Assembly: GCA_936450465.1 (NCBI GenBank)
Contig: OW388305.1
Location: 57,464,625-57,528,624, forward strand
Source: Gibbula magus
Taxonomy: Eukaryota; Mollusca; Gastropoda; Trochida; Trochidae
Length of the DNA stretch: 64,000 bases
Direction of reading: 5' to 3'
The notes beneath the pieces are model-generated. The model was given only the letters and a program-made list of their open reading frames with translations, was not told where the DNA came from and searched no databases. Each line of letters begins with the position of its first letter. Position 1 is the stretch's first letter. A program made the position numbers and the translations under genes. Of this stretch, positions 1-11,115 are shown in pieces.

Positions 1-1780
1 CTTAATAATGTAGTTTATACTTTTCTTTCTTTACTGGATGTCATATACCTTTACTGGACACAATATTACTCTCATGACACCATATTACTTTACTGAACGT
101 CATATTAAGGTAGTGTGTAATTTGTTCGTTTATTGGACACCATATTACTTTACTGGACGTCATATTAATGTATTGAGTACTTTGTTTCTTTGCTGGATAC
201 CATATACATTTACTGGACGCTATATATATTTACTGGACGTCATATACATTTACTTGACACCATATACATTTACTTGACGTCATATTAATATAGTGTATAC
301 TTTGTTCGTTTACTGGGCGTCATATAACTCTACTGGACGTCATATTAATATAGTGTATACTTTGTTTCTTTACTGGGCGTCATATAACTTGACTGGACGT
401 CATATTAATATAGTGTATACTTTGTTTCTTTACTGGGCGTCATATTCCTTGACTGAACGTCATATTAATATAGTGTATACTTTGTTTCTTTACTGGGCGT
501 CATATTCCTTGACTGAACGTCATATTAATATAGTGTATACTTTGTTTCTTTACTGGGCGTCATATTCCTTGACTGAAGGTCATATTAATATAGTGTATAC
601 TTTGTTTCTTTACTGGACGTCATATAACTCTACTGGACGTCATATTAATATAGTGTATACTTTGTTCGTTTACTTGGCGTCATATAACTATACTGGACGT
701 CATATTAATATAGTGTATACTTTGTTTCTTTACTGGGCGTCATATAACTTTACTGGACGTCATATTAATAAAGTGTATACTTTGTTTCTTTACTAGGCGT
801 CTTATAACTATACTATAGACGCCGTAATAGTATAGTGTATACTTTGTTTCTTTACTGGACGCCATATAACTCTACTGAACGTCATATTAATATAGTGTAT
901 ACTTTGTTCGTTTACTTGGCGTTAAAAACTATACTGGACGTCATATTAATATAGTGTATACTTTGTTTCTTTACTGGGCGTCATATAACTCTACTGAACG
1001 TCATATTAATATAGTGTATACTTTGTTCGTTTACTTGGCGTCATATAACTATACTGGACGTCATATTAATATAGTGTATACTTTGTTTCTTTACTGGGCG
1101 TCATATAACTTTACTGGACGTCATATTAATAAAGTGTATACTTTGTTTCTTTACTAGGCGTCTTATAACTATACTATAGACGCCGTAATAATATAGTGTA
1201 TACTTTGTTCGTTTACTGGACGCCATATAACTTTACTGAAAGTCACATTAATGTATTGTATACTTTGTTTCTTTGCTGGACGTCATATTATTTTACTGGG
1301 CGTCATATGAATGTAGTGTATACTTTACTTCTTTACTGGACGTCATATTATTTTACTGGGCGTCATATGAATGTAGTGTATACTTTACTTCTTTACTGGA
1401 CGTCTTATTATTTTTCTGGACATCATATCATTTTACTGGACGTCATATGAATGTAATGTGTACCTTCCTAATTTACTGGAAGTCATATAACTTAACTGGA
1501 CGTCAGTTTATTTCACTGGACGTCATATTACTTCACTGGACGTCTTATTAATTAAGGTAGTGTATACTTTGTTCGTTTACTGGACGTCGTTATTACTTTA
1601 CTGGACGTCATATTACTTTAGTGGGTGGCATATTAATGTAGTGAGTACTTTGTCATATAAATTCATGGACGACATATTACTGTAGTGTATATTTTGTTTC
1701 TCTGATCGAACTCATATTAATGTTATGTATGTTTTGTTTCTTTACCGCCGTCATTTAACTTTTCTATCTGTGCTTCTTTG
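1..1780. repeat. 60-bp tandem satellite with 360-bp higher-order block
   Basis: The block repeats with an exact 60-bp period over roughly 280-790. Each unit has two GGACGTCATAT-type half units and a TAGTGTATACTTTGTTTCTT spacer. A variant carrying a TATAGACGCCGT segment occurs near 800-830 and again near 1160-1190, 360 bp apart, so six units were duplicated together. Units decay and shorten after about 1450. The long open frames here simply follow a period divisible by three. Confidence 0.95.
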
Positions 1781-1811
1781 GGTTTTAAATTGATAACATT
1801 TCAACCGGGGG

Positions 1812-1910
1812 GTCGTTCCACTAACCGATCTAGCCCTAAGATCAATCGTAAGTCCATATTTTATCATTGGCTAAGATTGATCTTAGGCCTACGATCTATT
1901 AGTGGAACGG
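1812..1910. mobile_element. Short palindromic MITE-like element
   Basis: CGTTCCACTAA at the left is answered by TTAGTGGAACG at the right. Inside these, CCTAAGATCAATCGTAAG pairs with CTAAGATTGATCTTAGG, so almost the whole 99 bp folds back. No coding capacity and no clear target-site duplication were seen. Confidence 0.7.
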
Positions 1911-3600
1911 TACCCTGTACATTAAGACGTACTGTACTGACGTACTGGTGAATTCTAAATTTCACAAAAAAAATTAATCAATTACAGACTAATAAAACAA
2001 GTGCGGATCGGATCCCATGGTTTTACCCTGCCAATGAGATATTTAATCATCACTACCTTAGAGTTACAAGATAATTCATTTATACAAGTGATACATTGCC
2101 AATATGAGAAGTGCTCATTTATACATTTCATGTAAATTCACGTAGTAATGCGTGTGACAGTGACACTGAAAGTTCTCAGGTGACTACACCTTGTTTGTTA
2201 TCGTAGTTACCCTTTATAAACTACATAGTTTCATCCTGGTTCCAAGCATCTACTAGGTTGAGCGGGCATCCTAACCCTCAGTATACAGCGGCTGGCCATA
2301 TTATTACCTTAATTATTCCCATAGATTTACGTGTTAATTACCTGTTGCGAGAATAATGCTCATGAATCTATTGTTTGTCGATTAATTTTTAACCAAATAT
2401 AGGAAATCACCTCAGCTTCAGAAACATTATATATCCTTATTTGTTTTGATAATTATTAAGAAACCTATAGCTGTACATCCTCTCAAACACATATACAACA
2501 TAGGCCTACCGATTACCGGTAAGTTTAATATGGCCGGCAATGTGACACTGTGATCACAAGTTGTACATACGATGCTATACAAGCGTCAATAGAAAACTAT
2601 TCAACTGATACTTGAAAGTTAATTACAAATGTATGCATACATATCTGAGATGATTACCAATATGTCTCCAAAATATGACAGCAAAGGCACCCCCGCTGTA
2701 CATTTACTATGCCCGGTTATGGGAACCAAAGCATGCGATATAGATTCTAGCTAAGGCTTAATATTTAATTTCTGTAAAATGAATTATTCTATTCTATTCT
2801 ATTCAGAAGATGAAATGTGTTTAAGGTGCATCAATGAATTTTATAACTGTTTTACTAAGATGGACAGCCAACTAAAACACCACGTTAAATGAAAATTTTA
2901 CGTTCGCTTCAATCACTCTGACACGTCATTGACGTTATGGACAACAATATTAGGCAGTTGATGCATTAGATCTAAGCATATTTGATTGTTGGTATTTTAT
3001 TGCATTTTTACTTCGTAAAATTTTGTCAATTACTTAGGAGGCCTTTATTATATATCTTTGATTGTAAGTTGTCCTTTCATAATGGATGGAATCTGTCATA
3101 AATTTTGACATAGATTAGATAATCTACTGTGTGTTCATGATATTGAAAATCTACTAGGCCGAGATAATGTAATGCAATTTCCGATTTTTTTTTATTATTA
3201 TGCATATGATTTAATGACTATATATATACTTCAATGGGTTTTGTATACAATTAATTATAGGCTATATTGTTCTTTACACATTTTTCTTCAACAAGGACTA
3301 TCCACATCTGTACCATGACAGATGTAAACATCTTTTTCGATGGATGTAAACATCTGCAATATTGATTCGTGTACATATATATATAGCAAGAAACTTCACT
3401 TTAATTAGCTGTTTATTGCAACGGAATACTCCGATAACTAGAAAACCATTATACGTACCATTCTGTTCAGTCATGTTGCATAAAACAACTTTCACCTACT
3501 CCAAACATCATCCAAGGAAAGGAAAACAAACATGGCTGATCACGTTTATGTTTATTTGAAAATATATGGTATAATATAAATCATATCACATACCCTAACT
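1911..3600. other. AT-rich intergenic stretch without a recognised gene
   Basis: This lies between the satellite and the PCLAF promoter. Only short open frames of 65 codons or fewer occur, with no recognisable protein and no strong internal repeat. Confidence 0.6.
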
Positions 3601-3605
3601 TCAGA

Positions 3606-3807
3606 TTTCCCGCCACACAAAGCTAGCTCAGTGAAGGAAGAGTCTAAACGGCTCAGTGAACAGGGGATACCGCAGGGCTATAAATAGATGTAATGACGTC
3701 ACTAGTTTCTACCGGATGCCGTTTAGACTCTTCCGTGAAAAGTGAGCGCGCCATTTCTGTAAACATCGACAGACGCGGACAGAAGTAGAACAACTTGTTG
3801 AGTGAAA
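3606..3807 (+). promoter_or_regulatory. PCLAF: PCLAF core promoter (E2F-like site, TATA box, CRE)
   Basis: TTTCCCGCC at 3606-3614 fits the E2F consensus TTTSSCGC. TATAAATA lies at 3680-3687, and a full CRE palindrome TGACGTCA at 3694-3701. AGCGCGCCA near 3746 is a second GC-rich E2F-like candidate. A TATA box here predicts a start near 3710, leaving a 5' UTR of about 100 bases. E2F control fits the S-phase expression known for mammalian PCLAF. The sites are read from sequence; their use is inferred. Confidence 0.55.
3636..3734. repeat. Perfect 16-bp inverted repeat straddling the PCLAF TATA/CRE
   Basis: GGAAGAGTCTAAACGG at 3636-3651 is exactly complementary to CCGTTTAGACTCTTCC at 3719-3734. 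The 67-bp loop contains the TATA box and the CRE. Confidence 0.85.
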
Positions 3808-3853
3808 ATGGTCCGAACTAAAGCTGACGGAGGTTGTGCCGCCTCAAGAAAAG
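3808..3853 (+). CDS. PCLAF: PCLAF exon 1
   Basis: Codes 15 residues, MVRTKAD through a lysine at position 15, and ends in phase 1 before GTAATT. The ATG is the first after the TATA box and matches the family start. Confidence 0.92.
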
Positions 3854-6800
3854 GTAATTAGATTAACGATAATTGTCATAGCACCAATTTATGTCACAAA
3901 TTAAAAAAAAAAGTTTTGGATTTACTCTGTTGTGATTAAATTTTGCCACGCAAAAGCAAAACAAAGTTCTCAAGTTTTCCGTCTACTCTACTTCACTCGC
4001 TCGTAAATTGGTAAAGGAATACATTTGTCGAATATATATTTTAACATTCAATGTTAATTACATTAACATATTTTCAATAGACCTATTCAGTTTTAATTTG
4101 TTTAACTTCTGATTTTAGAAACTGCCAAAACCGTATTATTAAAGATACATCCATTGTGTTTCATAAAATTTTATTTCACTTTAATACGTGCCAACAAACT
4201 AGATGCTGATATCAGATTAAATGATTTCACTCAACTTGCAAATTCATCCCCAATTGTCAAATTTATCATATTTTCTACTTTCCAATTAAAATCGAGCAAC
4301 GTCATTATACATATGAAGAAATCGAAACTACACGCCGCATGTACATGCCAAGTAGTTATAAGACCTATTATACAGTATCAACTCAAAGTTGACTTTTTGT
4401 CTGATGTAAATAAGTTTAAAAAATTACATTGACTAATTGATGCGCGCCACACGCGGTGCATTGTCCGGTTTTCGATCAGAAATCAACACTTTTACCGTTA
4501 TATCGCCAGTATACAGAGTCGACTATCATCAAAACGGAAATTTTCAAAAACAGTATGTCCTTCTCGATAAAATAACACAATTTATAACGTTTGACAAATG
4601 TGACCCCAAACAACACAATGGATGTACCTTTAATTTATTTAACGAGTTACGAAAATCTTGCTTAATGTACATTTTTATTTACTCTTGGCCTACTTGATTA
4701 ATTTTTTTTTATTAATCTCTATTGGAATATTCCTTTAAACAAGTGTTTGTTGTTCTACAGTTGTGGCAGCGAGAGCCCCAAGAAAGAGCCTGGGCAGTTC
4801 AGCTGGTTGTAGCAGTAGCAGTGCAGCCTCACCTAAAGCAGGTATTATTAATTAACTATCAATGTTATGGCACGTATACAGCATTTACGGCCTAGACAAT
4901 ATGATTCGACAACTGGGGCAATACGGGGAAACTGGGCCAATACGAGACAAACTGGGCCAATATGAGTCTGAGCATGCGCAGTTGCACATTTGGTGAAAGT
5001 CGAAAGTTTTCGCTTCACAACTTTGGCCCGTGCTATTTGTTCACCAATCTTGTTTTTAATTATTATTTCAATATAAATAAGATTCTAGTGTTGTGCAAAT
5101 AGAATGAAAAGAAGTTAATTAATAAAATTGTCATTAATTATTTCCGTATTGGCAGAGTTACAGGTCCTCGGTCCGTTGTATTACCTGTAACTGGTCCAAT
5201 ACGGAAATACTTAATTAATAACATTATAATAGTTAACGATAAAAATCTTATTAGGAAAGCCGCTTCTACAAGTTTAGGTGATAGAATAGACACTTGCTCG
5301 ACGACATAAAGACGCTGTATAATCCATAATTGTCTATATTCTTTTCCGAATTTTGTTGTTAAACATAACAGTACTGTAACTATTCTGTATACTGTATAAT
5401 ACTCAGGGGTGTGGAAACAGGAAAAATGTCAACTTGCCCCTGGGCAAGTAAACTAGAAAAACTGACTTGTCGAGAATTAGTGACTACTTGCCCAGAATTA
5501 TTACATTACTTTTAAAATAATTTTTTGTTCTGATTGGCAAATTGCCAATTATAATAATTTAAATGTTGTTGTTTTGTTGTCTTTTTCAAGATTTAAGATT
5601 CCTTATTCAGTCAGTATTATAGGCCTCCAGCCCAGATTGAAAGTTTGTGTTTAGGAAGTCATAAGTAGAATGATAATGGATAAGCATAAATAAATTGAAT
5701 ATGGTACCATATTCAGGGATAGAAATGCCTTAGGGCACCCAATATCAAATTTATGTGTGCCCTGACGAAGTGAAGTGTGCCAACATATCATCATCATAAG
5801 GCCGCACTTTTGTTATATTACTTTGTTTACAGATTTTCAAAAGGAACTTTCCCTCAGAAGTTTGGGGAAAATTGGACTTTCATAGTTTCATTCTCCAAAG
5901 TGGCTTTCACTAAAGTATAGGCTTAAAAAAACATCCCAATGCTGTAAAAAGTTTAAAATATGACCGAGTTGAAATCCAATTCAAATTCCACTGAACCTAT
6001 ATTTAACAATAATAAAGTTTCTGTTTAGACCCTAGTAAAATATTTGTCATTTTGTGTTGTTTATGTTTGCAAATAGATTTTCTCAGATAAAAATGGATGT
6101 TGAGTAAAACAAATTGTCACTTGTATGAGATCGTCCACTTTTTAAAAAACTCATAAAATGAAAATGATCGATAATAAACTGTTTAAAATAGTTGACATAG
6201 TACTTAATTCTGAAGAAGACATAAACTAATTGTATATTGATTAATTATTTGGTAATATTGAAATAACTGCTTCATTTTAGAAATATCTCTATTTATAGCC
6301 ACAAGTGAAACTAAATTGTAGAATAGACTTCCAATATATCTGACACATACCTTCGAATTATCATATGTGAAGACAATTATTAAGTTCTTGTCCAAAAATG
6401 TTCACTTATGCATCATAATTCACCAAAACTAAACAGTTACAAATGGAGTTAATAAGTTATTTTGACATCCAGATGTATTCAACAGATTTCATCACTTTCT
6501 AGATACTCCCGCAAAAGGGCCTGACCCATTAAGGAATAGGGGTAACAGGTTGTTAATAGCATTTCTTATTATCTGTCCAAACTTTATTTCTTTATTAACT
6601 CAATTCATAACATGATGAATCACTAAAATAAAATTATTCCACAATATTTATTCCTTATTCTGCAGTAAACTCATTGACGAAATTGAAGCACCAAGTTTTC
6701 AAAAGTTTGGACAAAATTCACCTATCATCCATCAAGCAAATGGATAGGTCCACTCAAAATGTTATCATTTATTTACATCTGTGAGAGATTTTTGAGAGAA

Positions 6801-8922
6801 TTTTACAAGCAGATTAAATCTGAATTATATCTAAATATGATGCTTATTGTTGGACATCATACTGTCTTTCTTAAAACTTAAAAATACTTTGTAAATAATT
6901 CTACTGCTGACACTAGGTTGTAAGAGACAAATCTAAAAATAGATTTCTTGGAAAAGCCATAAAATCTTCAGTCTTGGCCAAGCAAATAGATACTCAACAC
7001 TCTCGATGTCAAAGCATTTTCAAGACTTTGGGGTTTTCTAAAAGGGTAAGGGTGAATCTGAAGGAATGTTTGATTTGTAAATTTAAACTTATGAACTTAA
7101 ATTAAATAGTTCTGACAAAAAATTTCTCACTGGCCCACGGGCAAGCAATCTTGAAAATTGTACTTGCCTGGTGAATTGAAAAGGCAGGTCGGGCAAGTCT
7201 GGCACAGTAATTCCACACCCCTGCAGTTTAACATAACAGTACTGTAACTATACTGTATACTGTATTATAAGTATACACTGTATAATACTTACTTAATGCT
7301 GTCAGTGCCATTTATAACGCTGTTCAATTTCATTCTTATGCAAATGGTCTCAATATGTGTTTGTTAAACACAATGTTTGAATGAAATAATCTTGGTGTCC
7401 AATGAGTTGATTGCATAAATCTTTTGAAGGTAAAAACAAGTACGCCGGAGGAAATGCGGTGTGTCAACGACCAATCCCAGACTGGCAGAAAGGAATCGGA
7501 TCGTTTCTAACACAATCTGAAGAAAAGGACAAGGAAAACTCTCCAGACAGCCAGTCAAGTTCAAGTTCTAGTTGCAGCGGCAGTGATGAAATCGAAGTCT
7601 TAGATTCAGGAGCCGGGTATGTTTATTGTATTATTTTGATTTATCGCATTCCTTATGTTTCAATAAATTTAGATCAACAGTTTTTTCCCCCAATTAGGTT
7701 ATACCATGATAATCTAACAACAACCGATGCACATAGCTGTTCTACTCTGACAACACCAAGCACCATTAAACAATACTCTTCCTACAGATTTCCGATCCCA
7801 ACCTCTGGGAGTGTCCTGATTGGTTGCCAAGTTTTGCAATTAGCGATGCTGTTGTAAAAGTGAATTTGCCAATTAAACCTCATTATGATAAAATAAATTT
7901 AAGATAAATGTTTTCTCGTTTGATGTCTTCCTCGAAATATGGACAGAGGTTAGGATTGGAAATCTGCAGTTAGTAACCTCTGTGGGAAGAGAATGCATTA
8001 AACATAACTCAGTCAACTTCGACATTTCACCACTAAGCCAATAAAAAGAGGCCTCATCTGGCTTGAGCTTTCTCAAACCTCCAAACATGGTTAAGCCAAT
8101 GTACGATAAAATGAAGAAAAATATTTGATTTGGTATTAAACGTGCGAAACATGCACAAGTGTAATAAATGATAAAAAGAGTATTAAATTGAAGGTCGTTT
8201 AATATTCTCTTTATTATTTGCATAAATTATCAAGCAAAATTGCCGACAATGTGCTAAAACTAAGACTTCCACAAGGCATGTACCATTGTGATGGCGGCAC
8301 AACCATTGTGACAGCACAACTGCACACTATGGTGACATGCTTCATTGCAGTGGTTTTACACTAGTATTGCCATATATATTACACTTCAGTAGGGCGGCAA
8401 CGATTCACCTAGACTTTAGATTTTGTAACACTACAGAAACACAAATCCGCCATTTTGATCGTTGCTAAGAGAAATGTATAAGCCACGCTGATTGGCCGAG
8501 AATCTTGAAAGGTGAGGATATAAACCAATCATTGACTACGTTACATATTGTAGACAGTGAACTTGGTCTCCCGTTCACATGTGACTTGTCATCGCTCGCG
8601 AAGGCAATTTCACTATCTAATTGTACTAAAATCAGGTGACATTTAGCATGAAAAAAATGAATGTGAATCGAATCAAAATTTTGAATCATGAATCGATTTT
8701 CAATGTCTTGAGTTTATATTGATTTTCGATACATCGTAGTGAATCGTTGCAGCCCTAACCTTCCGTATCTCTAAAATGTATCTTTAAAATATACAAATAC
8801 CCAGGATGATTAACTTCCTCTTAACTAAAATTATGCTTTAACAGCTTGTATATTAATTTATGTAAAAGGAAACTCATAACTTCACTTCTCTGGTCTTCAG
8901 AGCATCTGGCAGCTGTGATTAA
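3808..8922 (+). CDS. PCLAF: PCNA-associated factor PCLAF/PAF15, four coding exons
   Basis: Joining 3808-3853, 4761-4841, 7430-7616 and 8901-8922 gives 111 residues, the length of human PCLAF. All four junctions use GT/AG and the phases match (1, 1, 2). The N terminus MVRTKAD is the family's histone-H3-like start, with lysines at 15 and 24, the two monoubiquitination sites known in vertebrates. The PIP box QKGIGSFL falls at 62-69, the family position, and binds the PCNA sliding clamp in known members. A KEN degron lies at 77-79, followed by a serine-rich acidic tail. The role by family is replication-coupled translesion repair and maintenance-methylation signalling in the nucleus. The weak point is the last exon: an acceptor two bases further on would give a different short C terminus. 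Confidence 0.93.
4761..4841 (+). CDS. PCLAF: PCLAF exon 2
   Basis: Acceptor TTCTACAG precedes VVAARAPRKSLGSSAG. This includes the second conserved lysine (K24) and a serine run, and it ends before GTATTA. Confidence 0.92.
4842..5403. other. PCLAF intron 2, 5' part, no gene seen
   Basis: A stretch near 4915-5215 has diverged 'CTGGGCCAATACG' motifs in both directions (GGGGCAATACGGGG, GGTCCAATACGG), suggesting a decayed inverted-repeat element. No coding sequence was recognised. Confidence 0.4.
5357..7268. repeat. Direct repeat of about 43 bp flanking the intron-2 element
   Basis: 5357-5400 and 7226-7268 both read TTAACATAACAGTACTGTAA-type sequence, continuing to TGTATACTGTAT with few differences. 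The copies sit directly outside the two element ends. Confidence 0.75.
5404..7223. mobile_element. hAT-like non-autonomous element inside PCLAF intron 2
   Basis: It starts CAGGGGTGTGGA and ends TCCACACCCCTG, a perfect 12-bp terminal inverted repeat with hAT-style CAGGGGTGT ends. TTGCCC/GGGCAAG motifs sit just inside both ends. About 1.8 kb of non-coding AT-rich sequence lies between. No 8-bp target duplication was found. Confidence 0.55.
7430..7616 (+). CDS. PCLAF: PCLAF exon 3 (PIP box and KEN box)
   Basis: Carries KNKYAGGNAVCQRPIPDW, the PIP box QKGIGSFL and the KEN degron, then a polyserine and acidic stretch (DEIEVLD). It ends before GTATGT. The open frame runs past the donor into the intron, so its own stop is not the protein end. 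Confidence 0.93.
7772..7995. mobile_element. MITE in PCLAF intron 3, relative of the 24.9-kb element
   Basis: ACTCTTCCTACAGATTTCCG at the left is answered by GGAAATCTGCAG and CCTCTGTGGGAAGAGAATG at the right. Internal motifs GGGAGTGTCCTGATTGGTTG and GTTTTCTCGTTT are shared with the element at 24938-25514. The left arm has lost part of the terminal repeat. Confidence 0.6.
8391..8758. mobile_element. hAT-type MITE in PCLAF intron 3
   Basis: AGGGCGGCAACGATTCAC at the left is complementary to GTGAATCGTTGCAGCCCT at the right with one mismatch. Candidate 8-bp target copies ACTTCAGT and CCTTCCGT match at 6 of 8 positions, as expected of an old hAT insertion. No ORF was recognised. Confidence 0.65.
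8901..8922 (+). CDS. PCLAF: PCLAF terminal coding exon (probable)
   Basis: After CTCTGGTCTTCAG the phase-2 join reads GASGSCD and then TAA. Shifting the acceptor to the next AG would give a different short tail ending at TGA. A cDNA read would decide. Confidence 0.6.
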
Positions 8923-9187
8923 TCTGGAACATGACCAAAGAAGTCGGGGGAAATCTCAACCAGCTGTCTTGAATAGAGGTGCTGTTTATGGCTCGCCGTC
9001 AGCCGCACTTCTCAAGCCAAACTGCCATTGTAAATAGAAAAGGCATGAAAGTGAATGGATGAGTGCATGAAAGAGTTGTGTCCCTTGAATGTGGAGAAAG
9101 AGTATATGTATCGTATATGTAACTGAGAATATATGAACTGTAGAACTATTAGAAAGTGAAAATATCCTTGGAAAATTTTAGAAACGT

Positions 9188-9193
9188 AATAAA
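9188..9193 (+). promoter_or_regulatory. PCLAF: Probable PCLAF polyadenylation signal
   Basis: AATAAA about 265 bases after the inferred stop is the first canonical signal after the last coding exon. Confidence 0.5.
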
Positions 9194-9880
9194 GAGTTTG
9201 TCCAAATTAGTTTAGATGCATGATGGCAGCGTCGTTTCATTGAAGAGTAGTTATAAAAATGCTTTTACTTTGACAATATTACTCGTTGGATGAAAATTTG
9301 TCTTTAAAGTGGATGTGTAAAAGTTTCAGAGGCAATTTGTTCACATTTTCCCTCGCAGGTTATAAGTCAGCCTAGTTTCCATTATTGGCTTATTTGAGGT
9401 TTGCATTTCCATTTCTTGTGGCTGGCGTAGCAGAGCGCACAGTGAAGATGTGCAGCAGATCACTAGGCCAGCAGAGAAAAGAAATGTATGTGCAGGCGCT
9501 TGAACTGGCCAGTTTTGGAAACTTGAGAGGAGTTATGACTTTCGAGGGAAGATGTTTGTTTGATTGATCATTGGTAAATGAAATGTATGTTAGTATCTTG
9601 AATGAAGCGAGATCATTCATCTTCATCAATGCTCATGTTTGTCCATTTTCACATTAAATTTTGTTGTCCATGTCGGATAGTTATAAATTTGAATACCTGC
9701 GAAGTGCTACTTAAACCTGTACATAATTCACTTTTAATGTCTTCAATATGATGTGTTCATTTATGTTCATTTTATCCACATTTCGTTTGTAAACCTCACA
9801 TTGAATAAATATTTTTAGACCTAATGTTATCGTATGATTTTGTTTTATAACAATACTATTTAGAAGACTTACTTCAATAC
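9194..9880. other. Intergenic, no gene recognised
   Basis: Contains a further AATAAA near 9803 that could serve as an alternative PCLAF end. Its short open frames of 60-79 codons have no recognisable product. Confidence 0.5.
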
Positions 9881-10180
9881 CGCCCTGGGCGGGTTAGCAC
9901 GTTCTGCTTCGGATCAAGAGGTCCAGGGTTCGAATCCCGCCAGGGGCACGGCAACTTTGTCTGCAGTAGAGAACTGTTCTACACGCAGTTATGTTTGGGT
10001 GCAATACTACACTAAATTTCAGAACAGTGCAAACCATGGTTTGCTAGTTCCAGCCAATGCTCGCAGGTTTCACCGCAATGCATAGCCACATGGCATTGCA
10101 GGCTTTCTCCCTGCCATAATACTAGCAGCTGTGATATAAGTGAAATACTCTTGAAAGCTGTGTTAAACCTCACCTCACCT
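9881..10180 (+). mobile_element. tRNA-derived SINE, full-length, sense
   Basis: The head has GGGTTAGCACGTTC and the pol III B box GGTTCGAATCC. A conserved body follows (TAGAGAACTGTTCTACACGC, CCATAATACTAGCAGC) and the tail ends CTCACCTCACCT. This is the only copy in the window with its tRNA head first on the + strand. The 16 bases after the tail repeat CTTGAAAGCTGTGTTA from the SINE body. Confidence 0.85.
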
Positions 10181-10313
10181 CTTGAAAGCTGTGTTAGTAA
10201 ACTGAACGCCAAAAGAAATGTTACACCTCGTTGAATTTGAATATCACAAAAAGTTGTGTTCAGAGGAACTTTCTTTATTTTAATCCATGGCCATGACGTC
10301 ACTCTATTGTGTT

Positions 10314-11115
10314 ATAAAAGTACTTTATCAGACGATAAAGGTATAGTAACCCAACGAAAGAGGGCAGTTGAAAAGACCGTGTTTTTCTGCAAATGATAAT
10401 GTCCTAAAACAACGGTAGCATTGTTATTAATATTAAGGAAGTAAACTATATTTTTCTTGCAAAATTACTCAAAGCAGAATGTTGTGTTATGGGTTATCTT
10501 AGAAAAGTTATAAAGTTCGCTGTACCCCAATGTGTTTTGTAATAAAGTATAGTTTTGCCCTGAACTATTATAGTTAAAGTATGAGGACGGTAGTTTTCTA
10601 AGATAACCCATAACACAACATTCTACTTTGAGTAATTTTGCAATAAAATAGAGTTTACTTCCTTAATATTAATAATCCATGATCAGGGCCAACTGACGAG
10701 CCGTGCGACAACAGCGACTATGACGTCATTGTTCTGTTGTGACGTCATAGTGGTTCCTGAGGTTGCCTAATGCGGATTTCGTCGTTTTGGTTCAAGTACA
10801 AATGTAGCTTAAAATTTAAGACTAATTCGGATACAAAAGAACACATTCCTTCAATAATTGTTATAACAACGCTACCGATGTTTTAGGACATTATCATTTC
10901 CAGAAAAACACGGTCTTTTCAACTGCCCTCTTTCGTTGGGTTACCATGGGCACACGTGACTACGAGGGGAGCGGAAACGTCATTCAATTGTTACGTCATC
11001 ACAAAAAACTATACCTTTATCGTCTGATAAAGGCTCGCCGCTAATGGCTGCAATACTGCCGAAGCGGAGTTAAACAATAACTCACTCACTCACTCGTCTG
11101 ATAAAGTACTTTTAT
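10314..11115. mobile_element. Large nested foldback element
   Basis: Outer arms begin AAAGTACTTTATCAGACGAT on the left and read the complement at the right. CCCAACGAAAGAGGGCAGTT through ACCGTGTTTTTCTG is repeated inverted near 10888-10944. A second inner pair, GAATGTTGTGTTATGGGTTA and its complement, occurs near 10480 and 10600. Two TGACGTCA sites lie in the unpaired centre. The right arm is longer and is split by the insertion at 11033-11093. Confidence 0.75.
11033..11093 (+). mobile_element. Ultra-short retroposed element (61 bp) with 13-bp TSD
   Basis: TCGTCTGATAAAG occurs at 11020-11032 and again at 11094-11106, an exact 13-bp target duplication. The insert reads CGCCGCTAATGGCTGCAATA through GAGTTAAACAATAACTCACT and ends in CTCACTCAC repeats. 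It interrupts the right arm of the foldback, whose left arm shows the empty site. Confidence 0.85.

Noticed and set aside
293..796. 167-codon frame in the satellite
   Set aside because: The 60-bp period is divisible by three, so a frame free of stops in one unit is free in all.
1..1780. CRISPR array
   Set aside because: Direct repeats are contiguous and imperfect without unique spacers, in a eukaryotic genome.
5404..7223. Helitron as explanation for the intron-2 element
   Set aside because: Inverted CAGGGGTGTGGA ends are not a Helitron trait, and no TC...CTRR ends with hairpin were seen.
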